64,000 nt of DNA, from assembly GCF_019195455.1 (NCBI RefSeq), contig NZ_JAIMBW010000001.1:496001-560000 (forward strand), given 5' to 3'. Source of the DNA: Gymnodinialimonas phycosphaerae. GTDB lineage: Bacteria; Pseudomonadota; Alphaproteobacteria; Rhodobacterales; Rhodobacteraceae. Position numbers and translations under genes: made by a program. This document shows positions 27,981 to 37,049 of this stretch, in pieces. Position 1 is the first letter of the stretch. Every line of letters starts with the position of its first letter. The notes beneath the pieces were generated by a model. It ran no database searches. It had not been told where the DNA came from and was given only the letters and a program-made list of their open reading frames with translations.

Positions 27981-29429
27981 ATGTTCGATTTGCGCCCGGT
28001 GGGCTATGTTCTGGGCCTTCTGGTCCTCACCCTTGGGGTGACGATGGCGATCCCGCTGGGGGCCGATGTCTGGGCGGACAACGGCCATTGGGGGGCGTTT
28101 GCGGAATCTGCGGCGGTCACGGTGGTCACTGGCCTCTTGCTGACGCTGGCCTGCGCCAATGGCGTCACGCAGGGGCTGTCGATCCAGCAGACGTTCTTCC
28201 TGACCACCGGCGTCTGGCTGGTCTTGCCCCTGTTCGGCGCGCTGCCCTTCATCTTTGGCGCGGTAGACGCGCGCCTTGTGGATGCCGTTTTCGAGGCGAT
28301 GTCGGCCATGACCACCACGGGATCGACGGTGCTCACGGACCTCGACAACCTGCCTGTGGGCCTGAACCTCTGGCGCGGGCTCATGCAGTGGTTTGGCGGC
28401 ATCGGGATCATCGTCGTCGCGATGGTGTTCCTGCCCGAACTACGGGTGGGGGGGATGCAGATCTTTCGGTCCGAATCCTTTGATACAATGGGAAAAATCC
28501 TGCCGCGCGCCGGTGAAATCGCAAGCCGGATCTCGGTTATTTACCTGGGCCTGACCATTGCTTGCGGGTTGGCCTACCTGGCCGTGGGGATGCTCCCCTT
28601 CGATGCCTTGATGCATGCGCTGACCACCATGTCGACGGGCGGATTTTCGAATTACAACGCGTCGTTCGGGGCGTTTCAGGGGCCGGCGGAATATGTCGCG
28701 TCGGTCTTCATGATCCTGGCGAGTTTGCCCTTTGTGCGCTACATCCAACTGGTCGCCGGGACCGCGAAGCCGTTCTTTCTGGATACCCAGATCCGGGCCT
28801 ACCTGGGGTTGATCCTGATCCTGACGCTGATCTTCACGCTCTACCGGCTGATCGCCGATGGTGACGGCTTCGAACATGGCTTCCGCGAGGGCGTGTTCAA
28901 CGTGACCTCGATCATTTCTGGCACCGGATACGCTAGCGTTGATTACCAGTTGTGGGGGCCTGCTGTGCCGGTGATGTTCTTCTTCATCGGTCTGATCGGC
29001 GGCTGCGCCGGATCGACGTCGTGCTCGATCAAGGTGTTCCGCTACCAATTGCTGTTTGCGGCGATATCGACACAGGTCAAACGCATCTACGCCCCCCATG
29101 GCATTTTCGAGCCAAGGTTCGAGGGGCGCCCGGTGGCCGAGGAAGTCATCTCGTCGGTCATGGCGTTTTTCGTGCTGTTTTTCGTCCTTTTGGGCATCTT
29201 CGCCGTACTTTTGGGCCTGACGGGGCTGGATGTGGTGACATCCGTGTCGGGGGCGGCCTCGGCGCTGGCCAACATCGGGCCCGGCCTCGGGGATGTGATC
29301 GGCCCGAGTGGAAATTTTGCGCCGCTCAATGACACGGCAAAATGGCTGTTGTCGGCGGCGATGTTGATCGGGCGACTGGAATTGATGGCGGTCCTGGTCC
29401 TGTTCACCGCGACCTTCTGGCGGGCGTGA
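27981..29429 (+). CDS. trkH: TrkH family potassium uptake protein
   Basis: The K+-translocating subunit of a Trk/Ktr system, 482 residues with about ten membrane helices. The four pore loops with their filter glycines are visible: MTTTGSTVL, MSTGGFSNYN, ISGTGYASV and ALANIGPG. GGCAGSTSCSIKVFRYQLL is a typical TrkH segment between the third and fourth repeats. A TrkA partner is not in the window. The ATG lies 8 bases after a perfect palindrome and lacks a clear ribosome site. The gene is convergent with the BaiN-like gene. Confidence 0.95.
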   Translation: MFDLRPVGYVLGLLVLTLGVTMAIPLGADVWADNGHWGAFAESAAVTVVTGLLLTLACANGVTQGLSIQQTFFLTTGVWLVLPLFGALPFIFGAVDARLVDAVFEAMSAMTTTGSTVLTDLDNLPVGLNLWRGLMQWFGGIGIIVVAMVFLPELRVGGMQIFRSESFDTMGKILPRAGEIASRISVIYLGLTIACGLAYLAVGMLPFDALMHALTTMSTGGFSNYNASFGAFQGPAEYVASVFMILASLPFVRYIQLVAGTAKPFFLDTQIRAYLGLILILTLIFTLYRLIADGDGFEHGFREGVFNVTSIISGTGYASVDYQLWGPAVPVMFFFIGLIGGCAGSTSCSIKVFRYQLLFAAISTQVKRIYAPHGIFEPRFEGRPVAEEVISSVMAFFVLFFVLLGIFAVLLGLTGLDVVTSVSGAASALANIGPGLGDVIGPSGNFAPLNDTAKWLLSAAMLIGRLELMAVLVLFTATFWRA

Positions 29430-29447
29430 GGCGCGCCACGGGCGGTG

Positions 29448-29489
29448 GAAAACTCTTGCAAGAGTTTTCACAATTCCTTCAAGGAATTG
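29448..29489. terminator. Two tandem palindromes between convergent genes
   Basis: GAAAACTCTTG with CAAGAGTTTTC, centred on TTGCAA, is followed one base later by CAATTCCTT-C-AAGGAATTG. Both arms are perfect. They lie in the 71-base spacer between trkH and the minus-strand flavoprotein gene and could end transcription from either side. A related set of four occurs near 61.05 kb. Confidence 0.65.
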
Positions 29490-29500
29490 GGCGCGTGGGG

Positions 29501-30697
29501 CTAGTGGCCGGGCTGCCCAGTGATGGCGCGCCCGGCGGCTACGCCCGAGGACCAGGCCCATTGGAAATTGTAACCCCCGAGCCATCCGGTCACATCGGCG
29601 GCCTCACCGATGACATAGAGCCCGCTAACGTGTTGGCTTTCCATGGTTCTTGATGACAGGCCCTCTGTCGCGATCCCGCCGAGGGTGACTTCCGCCGTGC
29701 GGTATCCCTCGGACGAGGTCGGCGTGACATGCCATGCCGAGAGGCGCTCGGTGAGCGCGCGCAGGGCGGTGTCGGATTGATCGGCGAGGTTGCCGGACAG
29801 CCCCCAGGCCTCGGCCAGGTGCTGTACCAGTTTCTTTGGCAGATGGTCGGCCAGGATAGTCGTGAGGGCCTTGCCGCCCGCCTGCGTGCGTTGCGCGCGC
29901 AGGGTCTCATAGAGGTCAGTTTCGGGCAACAGGTGCAGGGAGAGGGTGTCACCCTCCGTCCAATAGGATGAGATTTGCAGGATCGAGGGGCCCGACAGGC
30001 CCCGGTGGGTGAACAGCATGCCCTCGTCGAAACTGGTGCCGTTGCAGGCGACGCGCGCGGGGACGGAGGTGCCGGAAAGGGCAGCGAAGTGGGCCTTCGC
30101 CGCACCCTCGAACGTCAGGGGAACAAGGGCGGGGCGGGTCTCTGTCACGCGGTGGCCGAATTGCGCCGCGAGCCGATAGGCGAGGCCCGTGGCGCCCATC
30201 TTGGGGATCGATTTGCCGCCTGTGGCGAGGACGAGGTTGCGGGCGACGACGGCATGGCGTTTGCCCTCACGCGTCAGGGTGACGTGGAACGCTCCGTCGC
30301 GGTGGGAGACCTCTGCTATCTCGGTCTGGAGCCATAGCTTGGCAGGGCCCATCTCGGCCAGCAACATGGCGATGATGTCCTTGGCAGAACGGTCACAGAA
30401 GAGTTGGCCGAGGGTCTTTTCGTGGTGGGGAATGCCGTGTTTCGTGACGAGGTCGAGGAAATCCCATTGCGTGTAGCGGCTGAGGGCGGACTTGGCGAAG
30501 TGAATGTTTTCGCTCAGGAAATTCTCGGGCTCGGTGTACATATTGGTAAAGTTGCAGCGCCCGCCGCCGGAGATGCGGATCTTCTCGGCGGGGGCTTTGG
30601 CGTGGTCCACGACCAGCACGTCGGGCCCCGCATGGGCGGCGCACATCAGCCCCGCGGCGCCGGCGCCGAGGATCAGGGTCTGGACGGAATGGACCAT
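29501..30697 (-). CDS. BaiN/RdsA-like FAD-dependent oxidoreductase
   Basis: A 398-residue flavoprotein of the HI0933 group. The N-terminal dinucleotide site is LILGAGAAGLMCAAHAG and the family mark ISGGGRCNFTN follows. LATGGKSIPKMGATG closes the FAD site, and the C-terminus has GLYVIGEAADVTGWLGGYNFQ, the usual last FAD contact. The physiological substrate is unclear; the group includes flavoproteins acting on bile-acid-like and other compounds. It stands alone, convergent with trkH. Confidence 0.92.
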   Translation of the reverse strand: MVHSVQTLILGAGAAGLMCAAHAGPDVLVVDHAKAPAEKIRISGGGRCNFTNMYTEPENFLSENIHFAKSALSRYTQWDFLDLVTKHGIPHHEKTLGQLFCDRSAKDIIAMLLAEMGPAKLWLQTEIAEVSHRDGAFHVTLTREGKRHAVVARNLVLATGGKSIPKMGATGLAYRLAAQFGHRVTETRPALVPLTFEGAAKAHFAALSGTSVPARVACNGTSFDEGMLFTHRGLSGPSILQISSYWTEGDTLSLHLLPETDLYETLRAQRTQAGGKALTTILADHLPKKLVQHLAEAWGLSGNLADQSDTALRALTERLSAWHVTPTSSEGYRTAEVTLGGIATEGLSSRTMESQHVSGLYVIGEAADVTGWLGGYNFQWAWSSGVAAGRAITGQPGH

Positions 30698-30825
30698 GGG
30701 GGTGCCTCCTCGAGGGGGCGCCGCGCTGATGCGCGCCGACCAGTTTTGGCGAGAGCCCGATTATGGTGGCCATCGGCGCGCTCGGCTTCGACTCGCGCGC
30801 GGTGGCCGCTACGCGGGCTTATGTC

Positions 30826-31458
30826 TCAATCGGCGAAGTTGCGGCTGATCTTCAGCTGGTCCCAGGCCCAGACGACCTCTTGCAGTTTTTCCTCATCCGA
30901 GCGGTCGCCGCCGTTCATGTCGGGGTGCAGCACCTTGATCAACGCCTTGTAAGCCTTGCGAATTTCCACTTTGGTGGCGTTGTCCTTGACCTCGAGGATC
31001 TCGACCGCGCGGCGTTCGGTCGGCGGCAGGCGGCGCCCTTTGGAGCCCGCGCCGCGACCGGGGTTTTGCGTCGCGTTCTGGCCCAGAACCTGGTGCGGAT
31101 CCTCGATGCCGAGCCGCTGCCAGGCGCGTTCCTCGGCCGAGCGCTTGAGCGGCTTGGTCGGCCGGTCCCAAACCCGATCACGGTCCATCTGGGCATTCAT
31201 CTCGGCCTCTGTCGTGCCTTCGAAGAAGTTCCACTTCAGATTGTATTCTCGCACGTGCTCTCGGCAGAACCAGTGAAATTCTTCAAGGTTATCAGGACCT
31301 TTGGGCGCACGGTATTGGCCCTGTTCTTCGCAATCGGGCGCTTCGCAGACCCGTTGCGAGGTCTCGACGGCGCCGGACATGCCGCGCCGACCGGTGCGCC
31401 GCTTCTTCTTGTCGGATTTGACGCTAAGATCGAAATTGAAGGGATCTTTGTCAGCCAT
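30826..31458 (-). CDS. J-domain protein (DnaJ-like)
   Basis: A 210-residue protein with its J domain at the C-terminus (about 150-210): AVEILEVKDNATKVEIRKAY, then VLHPDMNGGDRSDEEK with the HPD motif that stimulates DnaK. The first 140 residues are charged and contain a cysteine pair CEAPDCEEQGQYRAP and a WFCREHVREYN segment, possibly a zinc site. No Gly/Phe or DnaJ zinc domain follows, so it is a specialised co-chaperone. The same layout is widespread in Rhodobacterales. It is divergent from the bolA-like gene. Confidence 0.92.
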   Translation of the reverse strand: MADKDPFNFDLSVKSDKKKRRTGRRGMSGAVETSQRVCEAPDCEEQGQYRAPKGPDNLEEFHWFCREHVREYNLKWNFFEGTTEAEMNAQMDRDRVWDRPTKPLKRSAEERAWQRLGIEDPHQVLGQNATQNPGRGAGSKGRRLPPTERRAVEILEVKDNATKVEIRKAYKALIKVLHPDMNGGDRSDEEKLQEVVWAWDQLKISRNFAD

Positions 31459-31533
31459 GGGAACGCACCTGTTCTATCGGGAGTAAGCAGTTTAGTGTTT
31501 TGGTGGCTGAGGGGAAGGTCTTTGAGGGGTGAA

Positions 31534-31809
31534 ATGATGACGCGGCCAGAAAAAACCAGGGCAGAGAGAATTGAAGCGGCGCTGAGAGAGGCATTTGCCC
31601 CAAAGGTGGTGCAGGTTGTGGACGACAGCGAGAGCCATCGCGGCCATGCGGGTTTTCAGGAGGGGGGGGGTAGCCACTTCATCGTAACCGTGGAAAGTGA
31701 TAAGTTTCAGGGTCTTAGCCGGATCGCCCGGCACAGAATGGTGCACACGGCCATTGGCCCTGATTTAATGTCAGAGATCCACGCGCTGGCTTTGACGATC
31801 CGCGACTAG
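31534..31809 (+). CDS. BolA family protein
   Basis: A 91-residue protein of the BolA/YrbA fold, which works with monothiol glutaredoxin in iron-sulfur handling and stress-linked control. It shows RAERIEAALREAFAPKVVQV, the variable loop DDSESHRGHAGF, and the helix-turn segment GLSRIARHRMVHTAIGPDLM with its invariant histidine. A second ATG directly follows the first, so start choice matters by one residue. AGGGGTGAA precedes it. Its last 39 bases overlap the convergent DUF4177 gene. The J-domain gene stands divergently upstream, as is often seen. Confidence 0.93.
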   Translation: MMTRPEKTRAERIEAALREAFAPKVVQVVDDSESHRGHAGFQEGGGSHFIVTVESDKFQGLSRIARHRMVHTAIGPDLMSEIHALALTIRD

Positions 31810-32199
31810 CGGCTCGGGGGTGTCATCGGAGGTGTGCCAGAGGTTGGTGATTTCGTCGTCCGCTTCGGGCGCGGCCTCTGTCCTGGGCGCGGCCTCTGTC
31901 CTGGGCGCACTCTCGACGACGGGGGATGGCGCTGGCGCTATGACCGGGGCAGGGGAATCGGCCGCGTGTTCGTCGATAATGCGCTGAAATACCAAGAGAT
32001 TACGGTAGATCGTGACCTTGCTGGTGAGGCCCGAACGCTCTTCCTGGGGGAGGGTGTCGGAGCGGACGTATTGCCAGCCCTCGGCGGCCAATTCGTTCAT
32101 CAACGCTTCCACGGAATGGGCGAACAGGGCAGCCCCCTTGAGGCCGCGTTGCTTAATGGCTTTTTCGGGGGCGGGGACGACTTTGTATTCGGTTTTCAT
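31771..32199 (-). CDS. DUF4177 domain protein
   Basis: A 142-residue protein. The first 70 residues (KTEYKVVPAPEKAIKQRG, ELAAEGWQYVRSDTLP) form a DUF4177-like small alpha/beta domain. The tail is Ala/Pro/Glu-rich and includes an exact duplication APRTEA coded by two adjacent 18-base copies. Function unknown. ATG follows CATAACTCCCCC on the minus strand, a weak site. The 3' end runs 39 bases into bolA on the other strand. Confidence 0.82.
   Translation of the reverse strand: MKTEYKVVPAPEKAIKQRGLKGAALFAHSVEALMNELAAEGWQYVRSDTLPQEERSGLTSKVTIYRNLLVFQRIIDEHAADSPAPVIAPAPSPVVESAPRTEAAPRTEAAPEADDEITNLWHTSDDTPEPLVADRQSQRVDL
31873..31908. repeat. Tandem 18-base repeat, two exact copies
   Basis: GGCCTCTGTCCTGGGCGC occurs twice without a gap inside the linker of the DUF4177 gene and adds six residues per copy. 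It keeps frame, so copy number may vary among strains. Confidence 0.9.
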
Positions 32200-32350
32200 G
32201 GGGGAGTTATGGCGCCGAGACCGCGCCGGACGCAAGGGGGAGAGATAGCCATTACCGGGTGTATGGAACTGGCAGTTACTCTGCGATTACACGATCTTCG
32301 CAAAAAGTCAGGGTCAACGCAGAGTTTTGTGCGTTTAGGTTGACTTGGTC

Positions 32351-32366
32351 CCGGGCCGAGGCCCGG
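32351..32366. repeat. Short palindrome CCGGGCC-NN-GGCCCGG, copy 2
   Basis: The arms are identical to those of the copy after sufE; only the two centre bases differ. It lies in the 217-base spacer between the DUF4177 gene and the 43-residue membrane protein gene, just after the end of the latter. Confidence 0.6.
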
Positions 32367-32416
32367 CCGAGGGGAAGGCGCTGTCGTGGTGGGGCGGCAC
32401 CTGGCCCGGCGCGCGG

Positions 32417-32548
32417 TTACTTGTCAGAGTTGGTTTTCGCGGGCACGGCTCGCTCGTTAAGGCGGGCGGTGCGGCGGGTGTCCCACAGCAGGAAGGCCGC
32501 AAAGGCCAGGGCGAAGGCGGGGATGGCGAGTAGGCTTAGGTTGTCCAT
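32417..32548 (-). CDS. 43-residue single-span membrane protein
   Basis: A short protein, MDNLSLLAIPAFALAFAAF then LLWDTRRTARLNE and a Lys-containing tail, with one N-terminal membrane helix and a basic cytosolic end. A good GGAGG lies 9 bases before the ATG, inside the end of the upstream gene. It follows the next small membrane gene by 4 bases, so they are co-translated. No family known. Confidence 0.7.
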   Translation of the reverse strand: MDNLSLLAIPAFALAFAAFLLWDTRRTARLNERAVPAKTNSDK

Positions 32549-32552
32549 GACG

Positions 32553-32780
32553 TCAGTCCTCCGTTTCGAGATACCGTAGAATATAGTGTGCGACGCCGTG
32601 CAAGACAACTCCGGTCACGAGAAAGGCCAAAGTTAGCACGTTGAGGATTAAGGTTCCGTCAACAAGCGGGCGCAGGAATGCGAAGCCCAGAAAACCGATT
32701 GAGAGCGCGTTGAGGAAGTTCGAGCGCAGGCGGACGCGCTCGTTGTGGGTGGCGAGGGGGTCACGGCGTCTGGGAGGCAT
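32553..32780 (-). CDS. 75-residue two-span membrane protein
   Basis: A basic N-terminus (MPPRRRDPLATHNERVRLR) is followed by two hydrophobic helices (NALSIGFLGFAFL; LNVLTLAFLVTGVVLHG), so both ends should lie in the cytosol. GGAGCCTCCC precedes the ATG. It is followed 4 bases later by a 43-residue membrane protein gene, and gatB lies downstream in the same direction only after the next gene's leftward neighbours, so the pair forms its own small unit. Function unknown. Confidence 0.72.
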   Translation of the reverse strand: MPPRRRDPLATHNERVRLRSNFLNALSIGFLGFAFLRPLVDGTLILNVLTLAFLVTGVVLHGVAHYILRYLETED

Positions 32781-32886
32781 GGGAGGCTCCGATTTGGGGG
32801 GCGGACGAGGGTGACACGCGCCGGGGGCGGCGCCCCACCCACCGTCCCGATGGGCGTGCGCTATCCGTTACGCTTCGCCGTGCCCT

Positions 32887-34401
32887 TTATGAGCGCAGCT
32901 TCGCCGCGACGATCTGGTTGACGGCCTTGGGGTTCGCCTTGCCGCCGGTGGCCTTCATCACCTGTCCCACGAACCAGCCCGCAAGCTTGGGGTTTTCCTG
33001 AGCCTTGGCGACCTGGTCGGGGTTGGCGGCGATGATTTCGTCGACGGCGGCCTCAATCGCGCCGGTGTCCGTCACCTGCTTGAGGCCCTCGGTCTCTACG
33101 ATCTCAGCAGGAGAGCGGCCCGATGTATAGCTGATCTCGAACACGTCCTTGGCGATCTTGCCCGAGATCGTGTCGGCATCGATCAGCGTGATCAATTCCG
33201 CCAGTTGCGCGGGCGTGACGGGGCTGTCCTCGATCCCGCGCTCGTCTTTTTTGAGGCGGCCGAACAGCTCATTGATGACCCAGTTGGCGGCCAACTTGCC
33301 GTTCTTGGTGCCTGCGGTGACGGCCTCAAAATACTGTGCCGCTTCGACATCGGCGGTCAGCACGGAGGCGTCGTAGTCGGAAAGGCTAAAGTCGTTAACA
33401 AAGCGCGCCTTCTTTGCGTCAGGTAGCTCTGGCAGATCGGCTGCGATGCCGTCGACATAAGCCTGATCGAAGGTCAGCGGCAGAAGGTCGGGGTCGGGGA
33501 AGTAGCGATAATCATGCGCCTCTTCCTTGGAGCGCATGGACCGTGTCTCACCCTTGTCGGGATCGTAGAGGCGGGTTTCCTGATGCACTTCGCCGCCGGA
33601 CTCGAGGATGGCGATCTGGCGCTTGGCCTCCACCTCGATGGCTTGCTGGATGAAACGCATGGAGTTCATGTTCTTGATCTCGCACCGCGTGCCGAGGTGA
33701 GAAAAATCCTGCGTGGCCTGGTACTTCTCATACTGGCCCGGCGCGCAGACCGAGACGTTGACGTCGGCGCGCAGGTTGCCGTTTTGCATGTTGCCGTCGC
33801 AGGTGCCCAGATACAGCATGATCTGGCGCAGCTTCACGACGTAGGCCGCGGCTTCCTCCGGCGAGCGGATGTCGGGGCGGGACACGATCTCCATCAGCGC
33901 AACGCCGGTGCGGTTGAGGTCGACGAAGGATAGCGCCGGGTCCATATCGTGAATGGATTTGCCGGCGTCCTGTTCCAAGTGAATGCGCTCGATCCGCACA
34001 AGGCGGGCGCGGCCGTCGCCCAGTTCCACCAGCACTTCGCCTTCGCCCACGATCGGGTGGTAAAGCTGGCTGATCTGATAGCCCTGGGGCAGGTCGGGGT
34101 AGAAGTAGTTCTTGCGATCAAAGGCCGAGTTCAGGTTGATCTGCGCTTTCAGGCCAAGGCCCGTGCGCACGGCCTGATCCACGCAGGCCTGGTTGATGAC
34201 GGGCAGCATGCCGGGCATGCCCGCGTCGACGAAGGCCACGTTGGAGTTGGGCTCGGCCCCGAAGCGAGTGGAGGCCCCGGAGAAGAGCTTGGCGTTGGTG
34301 GAGACCTGGGCGTGGACCTCCATCCCGATCACAAGTTCCCAATCCTGCTTGGCGCCCGCGATCACGCGGGGTTTCGGGGTGTCATAGGTCAGGTCAAGCA
34401 T
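32887..34401 (-). CDS. gatB: Asp/Glu-tRNA amidotransferase subunit B
   Basis: GatB activates the mischarged Glu-tRNA-Gln or Asp-tRNA-Asn for amidation within GatCAB. The 504-residue chain has the cradle domain with [19 protein letters not shown], the zinc and Mg sites around [36 protein letters not shown], and the C-terminal YqeY-like tail ending [17 protein letters not shown]. Presence of gatB agrees with a non-discriminating glutamyl-tRNA synthetase (gltX is in this window). gatA and gatC are not adjacent. Confidence 0.98.
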   Translation of the reverse strand: MLDLTYDTPKPRVIAGAKQDWELVIGMEVHAQVSTNAKLFSGASTRFGAEPNSNVAFVDAGMPGMLPVINQACVDQAVRTGLGLKAQINLNSAFDRKNYFYPDLPQGYQISQLYHPIVGEGEVLVELGDGRARLVRIERIHLEQDAGKSIHDMDPALSFVDLNRTGVALMEIVSRPDIRSPEEAAAYVVKLRQIMLYLGTCDGNMQNGNLRADVNVSVCAPGQYEKYQATQDFSHLGTRCEIKNMNSMRFIQQAIEVEAKRQIAILESGGEVHQETRLYDPDKGETRSMRSKEEAHDYRYFPDPDLLPLTFDQAYVDGIAADLPELPDAKKARFVNDFSLSDYDASVLTADVEAAQYFEAVTAGTKNGKLAANWVINELFGRLKKDERGIEDSPVTPAQLAELITLIDADTISGKIAKDVFEISYTSGRSPAEIVETEGLKQVTDTGAIEAAVDEIIAANPDQVAKAQENPKLAGWFVGQVMKATGGKANPKAVNQIVAAKLRS

Positions 34402-34462
34402 GGCGGCCTCCGGCGTTGGTCTGGAAGCGGTTTAGGGCAGGGGCCGGGGCCGGGCAAGGGCG

Positions 34463-36067
34463 TTAGAAGATGAAGTCGATGTTGTCGATGGACCAGCCAT
34501 TTGCCGCGCCATCTAGGAAGATCGTGCCGCCGCCGTTCTCGATGATCAGAAGCACGCCGTTACCCTGGACGGAGGCATCTACGATGTCGGGCCCGCCGCC
34601 GGTGCTGTCGAACAGAACAAGGTCTTCGGCCGTGTCGAAGCCGTAGATGGTGTCGTTACCGAAATCGCCGTTCGGGGGGGTGTTGAAGATGAAGACATCG
34701 ACGCCGCTGAACTGCGTGCCACCTTGCATGACGGTGATCACGTCGTCATCGGCGCCGCCATAGATCCAGTTGTTGCCGCCGCGCGCATTGATCATGTCGT
34801 TGCCGTCGCCGCCGAAAATGATCTCGTTGGACAGGGTGTTGTCGCCCAAAGCGACGACGCTGCTGCCCATGATGGAGTCGTCGCCTGCGCCGCCTTCCAG
34901 GATGTTGTTGCCGTAGCGGGAAAAGATATCGTCGTCGCCCAAGCCACCATCTATACTGTCATGGGATGAAGTAGTGGCATAGATCGAGTCGTTGCCCGAG
35001 CCCGCGTTGACATGGTTGATATTGGCGAGACCGTCGGTCGAGGACAGGTCGATGTAGTCGTCGCCATCGCCTGCGGTGACGGTATCAATGCCGCTGCCGG
35101 TGCTGATCGTGCTTTCGCCCGTGCCCCCCGCGATGAAGTCATCGCCCGGGCCGCCGCTGAGATAGTCATATTCCGAAGAGGAGAACAGGCTGTCGTTGCC
35201 CGAACCGCCAAACAGCTCGCTGCGTTCCTGCCCGGTCGTGGTGCCTGCGCTGATCAACCAGTCATTGCCGTCGCCGCCGAACAACGTATCCTCGCCCGCG
35301 CCGCCATAGACCGTGTCGTCTCCGTCGCCGCCCTGCAGGTAGTCGTTGCCGGAGTTGCCATAGATCCTGTCGTCGCCGTCGTCGCCCAGGACGGTGTCGT
35401 CGCCTGATCCGCCGGTCAGGTAGTCATCGTCATCGCCGCCCCGGATACTGTCCGCATCGCCCCCGCCCGAGATCGTGTCCTCGCCCGCGTCGCCGTGGAT
35501 CGTGTCATTGCCGGAATTGCCCCGGATCTTGTCGGCATCATCGCCGCCGCGAATGCTGTCATTGCCGTTACCGCCGGTGATGCTGTCGCGCCCGTCGCCG
35601 CCATGAACCGTGTCGTGGCCATTGCCCGCGTGCACGGTGTCGTCGCCGGTGCCGCCGTCCACACTGTCCGAGCCCAAGCCGGAGTGGATGCTGTCATGGC
35701 CGCTGTCGCCGTAGATCGTATCGCTGGCGTCATCGCCGAAGATGTGATCGTTGCCTGTGCCGCCGAACATCAGGTCCCCGTGGGCGCCTGCGTACATCGT
35801 GTCGTTGCCAGATCCTCCGCTGACGGTGTTGGACGCGGTATCGCTGCCATCGAGGTTGCCGCCATAAAGCAGGTCGTTGCCCCGGCCGCCCGACACGAAA
35901 TCCTGACCATCACCGCCAATCACCGTGTCGTGGCCGCGCCCGCCGTAAATGCTGTCGTCGCCCCCCATCCCATGCAGATAATCGGAGCCGCGCATCCCAT
36001 GTACGTCATCGTCGGCAGAGGTGAATTGGCGGTAATCCGCAAGGTTGCTGAGGAAAAAGACGGGCAT
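34463..36067 (-). CDS. RTX calcium-binding repeat protein
   Basis: A 534-residue acidic protein made almost wholly of GGxGxDxUx nonapeptide repeats, which fold as a calcium-filled beta roll outside the cell. The repeats run from about residue 30 to 480 (for example GGRGNDLLYGG, GGSGDDTVLGD). There is no N-terminal signal peptide; the last residues DNIDFIF suit a C-terminal type I secretion signal. No enzyme domain is fused. The first 25 residues (LSNLADYRQFTSADDDV) are unique. No ABC exporter is nearby. ATG follows AGGATATGTTCCC. Confidence 0.93.
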   Translation of the reverse strand: MPVFFLSNLADYRQFTSADDDVHGMRGSDYLHGMGGDDSIYGGRGHDTVIGGDGQDFVSGGRGNDLLYGGNLDGSDTASNTVSGGSGNDTMYAGAHGDLMFGGTGNDHIFGDDASDTIYGDSGHDSIHSGLGSDSVDGGTGDDTVHAGNGHDTVHGGDGRDSITGGNGNDSIRGGDDADKIRGNSGNDTIHGDAGEDTISGGGDADSIRGGDDDDYLTGGSGDDTVLGDDGDDRIYGNSGNDYLQGGDGDDTVYGGAGEDTLFGGDGNDWLISAGTTTGQERSELFGGSGNDSLFSSSEYDYLSGGPGDDFIAGGTGESTISTGSGIDTVTAGDGDDYIDLSSTDGLANINHVNAGSGNDSIYATTSSHDSIDGGLGDDDIFSRYGNNILEGGAGDDSIMGSSVVALGDNTLSNEIIFGGDGNDMINARGGNNWIYGGADDDVITVMQGGTQFSGVDVFIFNTPPNGDFGNDTIYGFDTAEDLVLFDSTGGGPDIVDASVQGNGVLLIIENGGGTIFLDGAANGWSIDNIDFIF

Positions 36068-36298
36068 GGGAACATATCCTGAATGAATGAAAATGACCGG
36101 AAATCGCGTGCGTCGATCATGGGCGCACAGTCGCGATTGCGCAGGTACGGGAAACCTCCATGGTGGGGTCAAGCGGCCAGAAACCCGTTATTTGAGCGGA
36201 AAACAGCCGTTTTCAGGGGGTTAGAGTGGCGCATGGCTTGCGCGCGCAGGCGCATCTGCGCAATTCCGACGGGTCTGCCATTATGAGTTCATTGTTTC

Positions 36299-36931
36299 AT
36301 GTCGGTTTTGTCTGTTGCGGCGCGCGCCGCAGTTGGGTTTCGGGCTGCCGTTGGCCTTGCGCTGGTCGTCTCGGTTTCGGGGTGTGGTGCGTTGTCGGAG
36401 GTCTCTTTCGGGCGGGGGGCCGAGGTGATCGACACGCCCGTGATGCGGTGGGACCACCATCCCGAGGGCGGCGATTGGACCGCCATGGCCTTTGCTGCGC
36501 TGGACACCCATGCCAGCGTCCTGCCAATGCTGGTGCCCGAGGATATCGAGGCGTGGTGCCCGGCCTATCCGGAGGCGCCGTTGGAGAATCGGCAGGCGTT
36601 CTGGACCGGGTTGATGTCGGCGCTTGCCCGCCACGAAAGCACCTGGAACCCCGAGGCCGTGGGGGGCGGCGGGCGGTGGTTCGGCCTTGTGCAGATCAGC
36701 CCCGCGACGGCGCGCCATTATGGCTGCCAGGCGACAAGCGGCCAGGCGCTGCTGGACGGGTCTGCCAATATCTCCTGCGCCATGCGGATCTGGGCCTCGA
36801 CCGTGCCGCGCGATGGCGTGGTGGCGCAGTCACGCGGCGGCGTGGCCGCCGATTGGGGGCCGTTCGTGCAGGCCCCCAAACGCGAAGAGATGCGCCAGTG
36901 GATTTCCGAACAGCCCTATTGCGCGGGTTAA
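36299..36931 (+). CDS. SLT-like lipoprotein, first of two tandem paralogues
   Basis: A 210-residue exported protein with a lipoprotein signal ending LALVVSVSGCG. The catalytic-domain marks are ALARHESTWNPEAVGGGG with the probable catalytic glutamate, WFGLVQISPATARHYGC and GVAADWGPF. It belongs to the transglycosylase/lysozyme-like SLT group that cleaves peptidoglycan strands. Extra cysteines (AWCPAY, YGCQA, ISCAMR, PYCAG) are shared with the next gene, suggesting disulfides. It is divergent from the RTX gene, and 118 bases separate it from its paralogue. Confidence 0.85.
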   Translation: MSVLSVAARAAVGFRAAVGLALVVSVSGCGALSEVSFGRGAEVIDTPVMRWDHHPEGGDWTAMAFAALDTHASVLPMLVPEDIEAWCPAYPEAPLENRQAFWTGLMSALARHESTWNPEAVGGGGRWFGLVQISPATARHYGCQATSGQALLDGSANISCAMRIWASTVPRDGVVAQSRGGVAADWGPFVQAPKREEMRQWISEQPYCAG

Positions 36932-37049
36932 CCGCGCTTTAGGCAAATGCTGATTGGGTGGCGGCATGGATCATGTGCGCCCACTTGCCTTGCTGCCTGT
37001 TTTTCGGGCATGTTTCAAACTTGTGCCAAACCTGGGGGGATGGCTGCCT

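Noticed and set aside
32815..32860. GC-rich inverted stretch before gatB resembling the one between gltX and gltA
   Set aside because: The arms are short and imperfect and no T tract follows, so neither is listed as a terminator.
35495..36082. Antisense frame rich in VV/AA/IAG over the RTX gene
   Set aside because: Produced by the RTX repeat read backwards; it is hydrophobic by chance.
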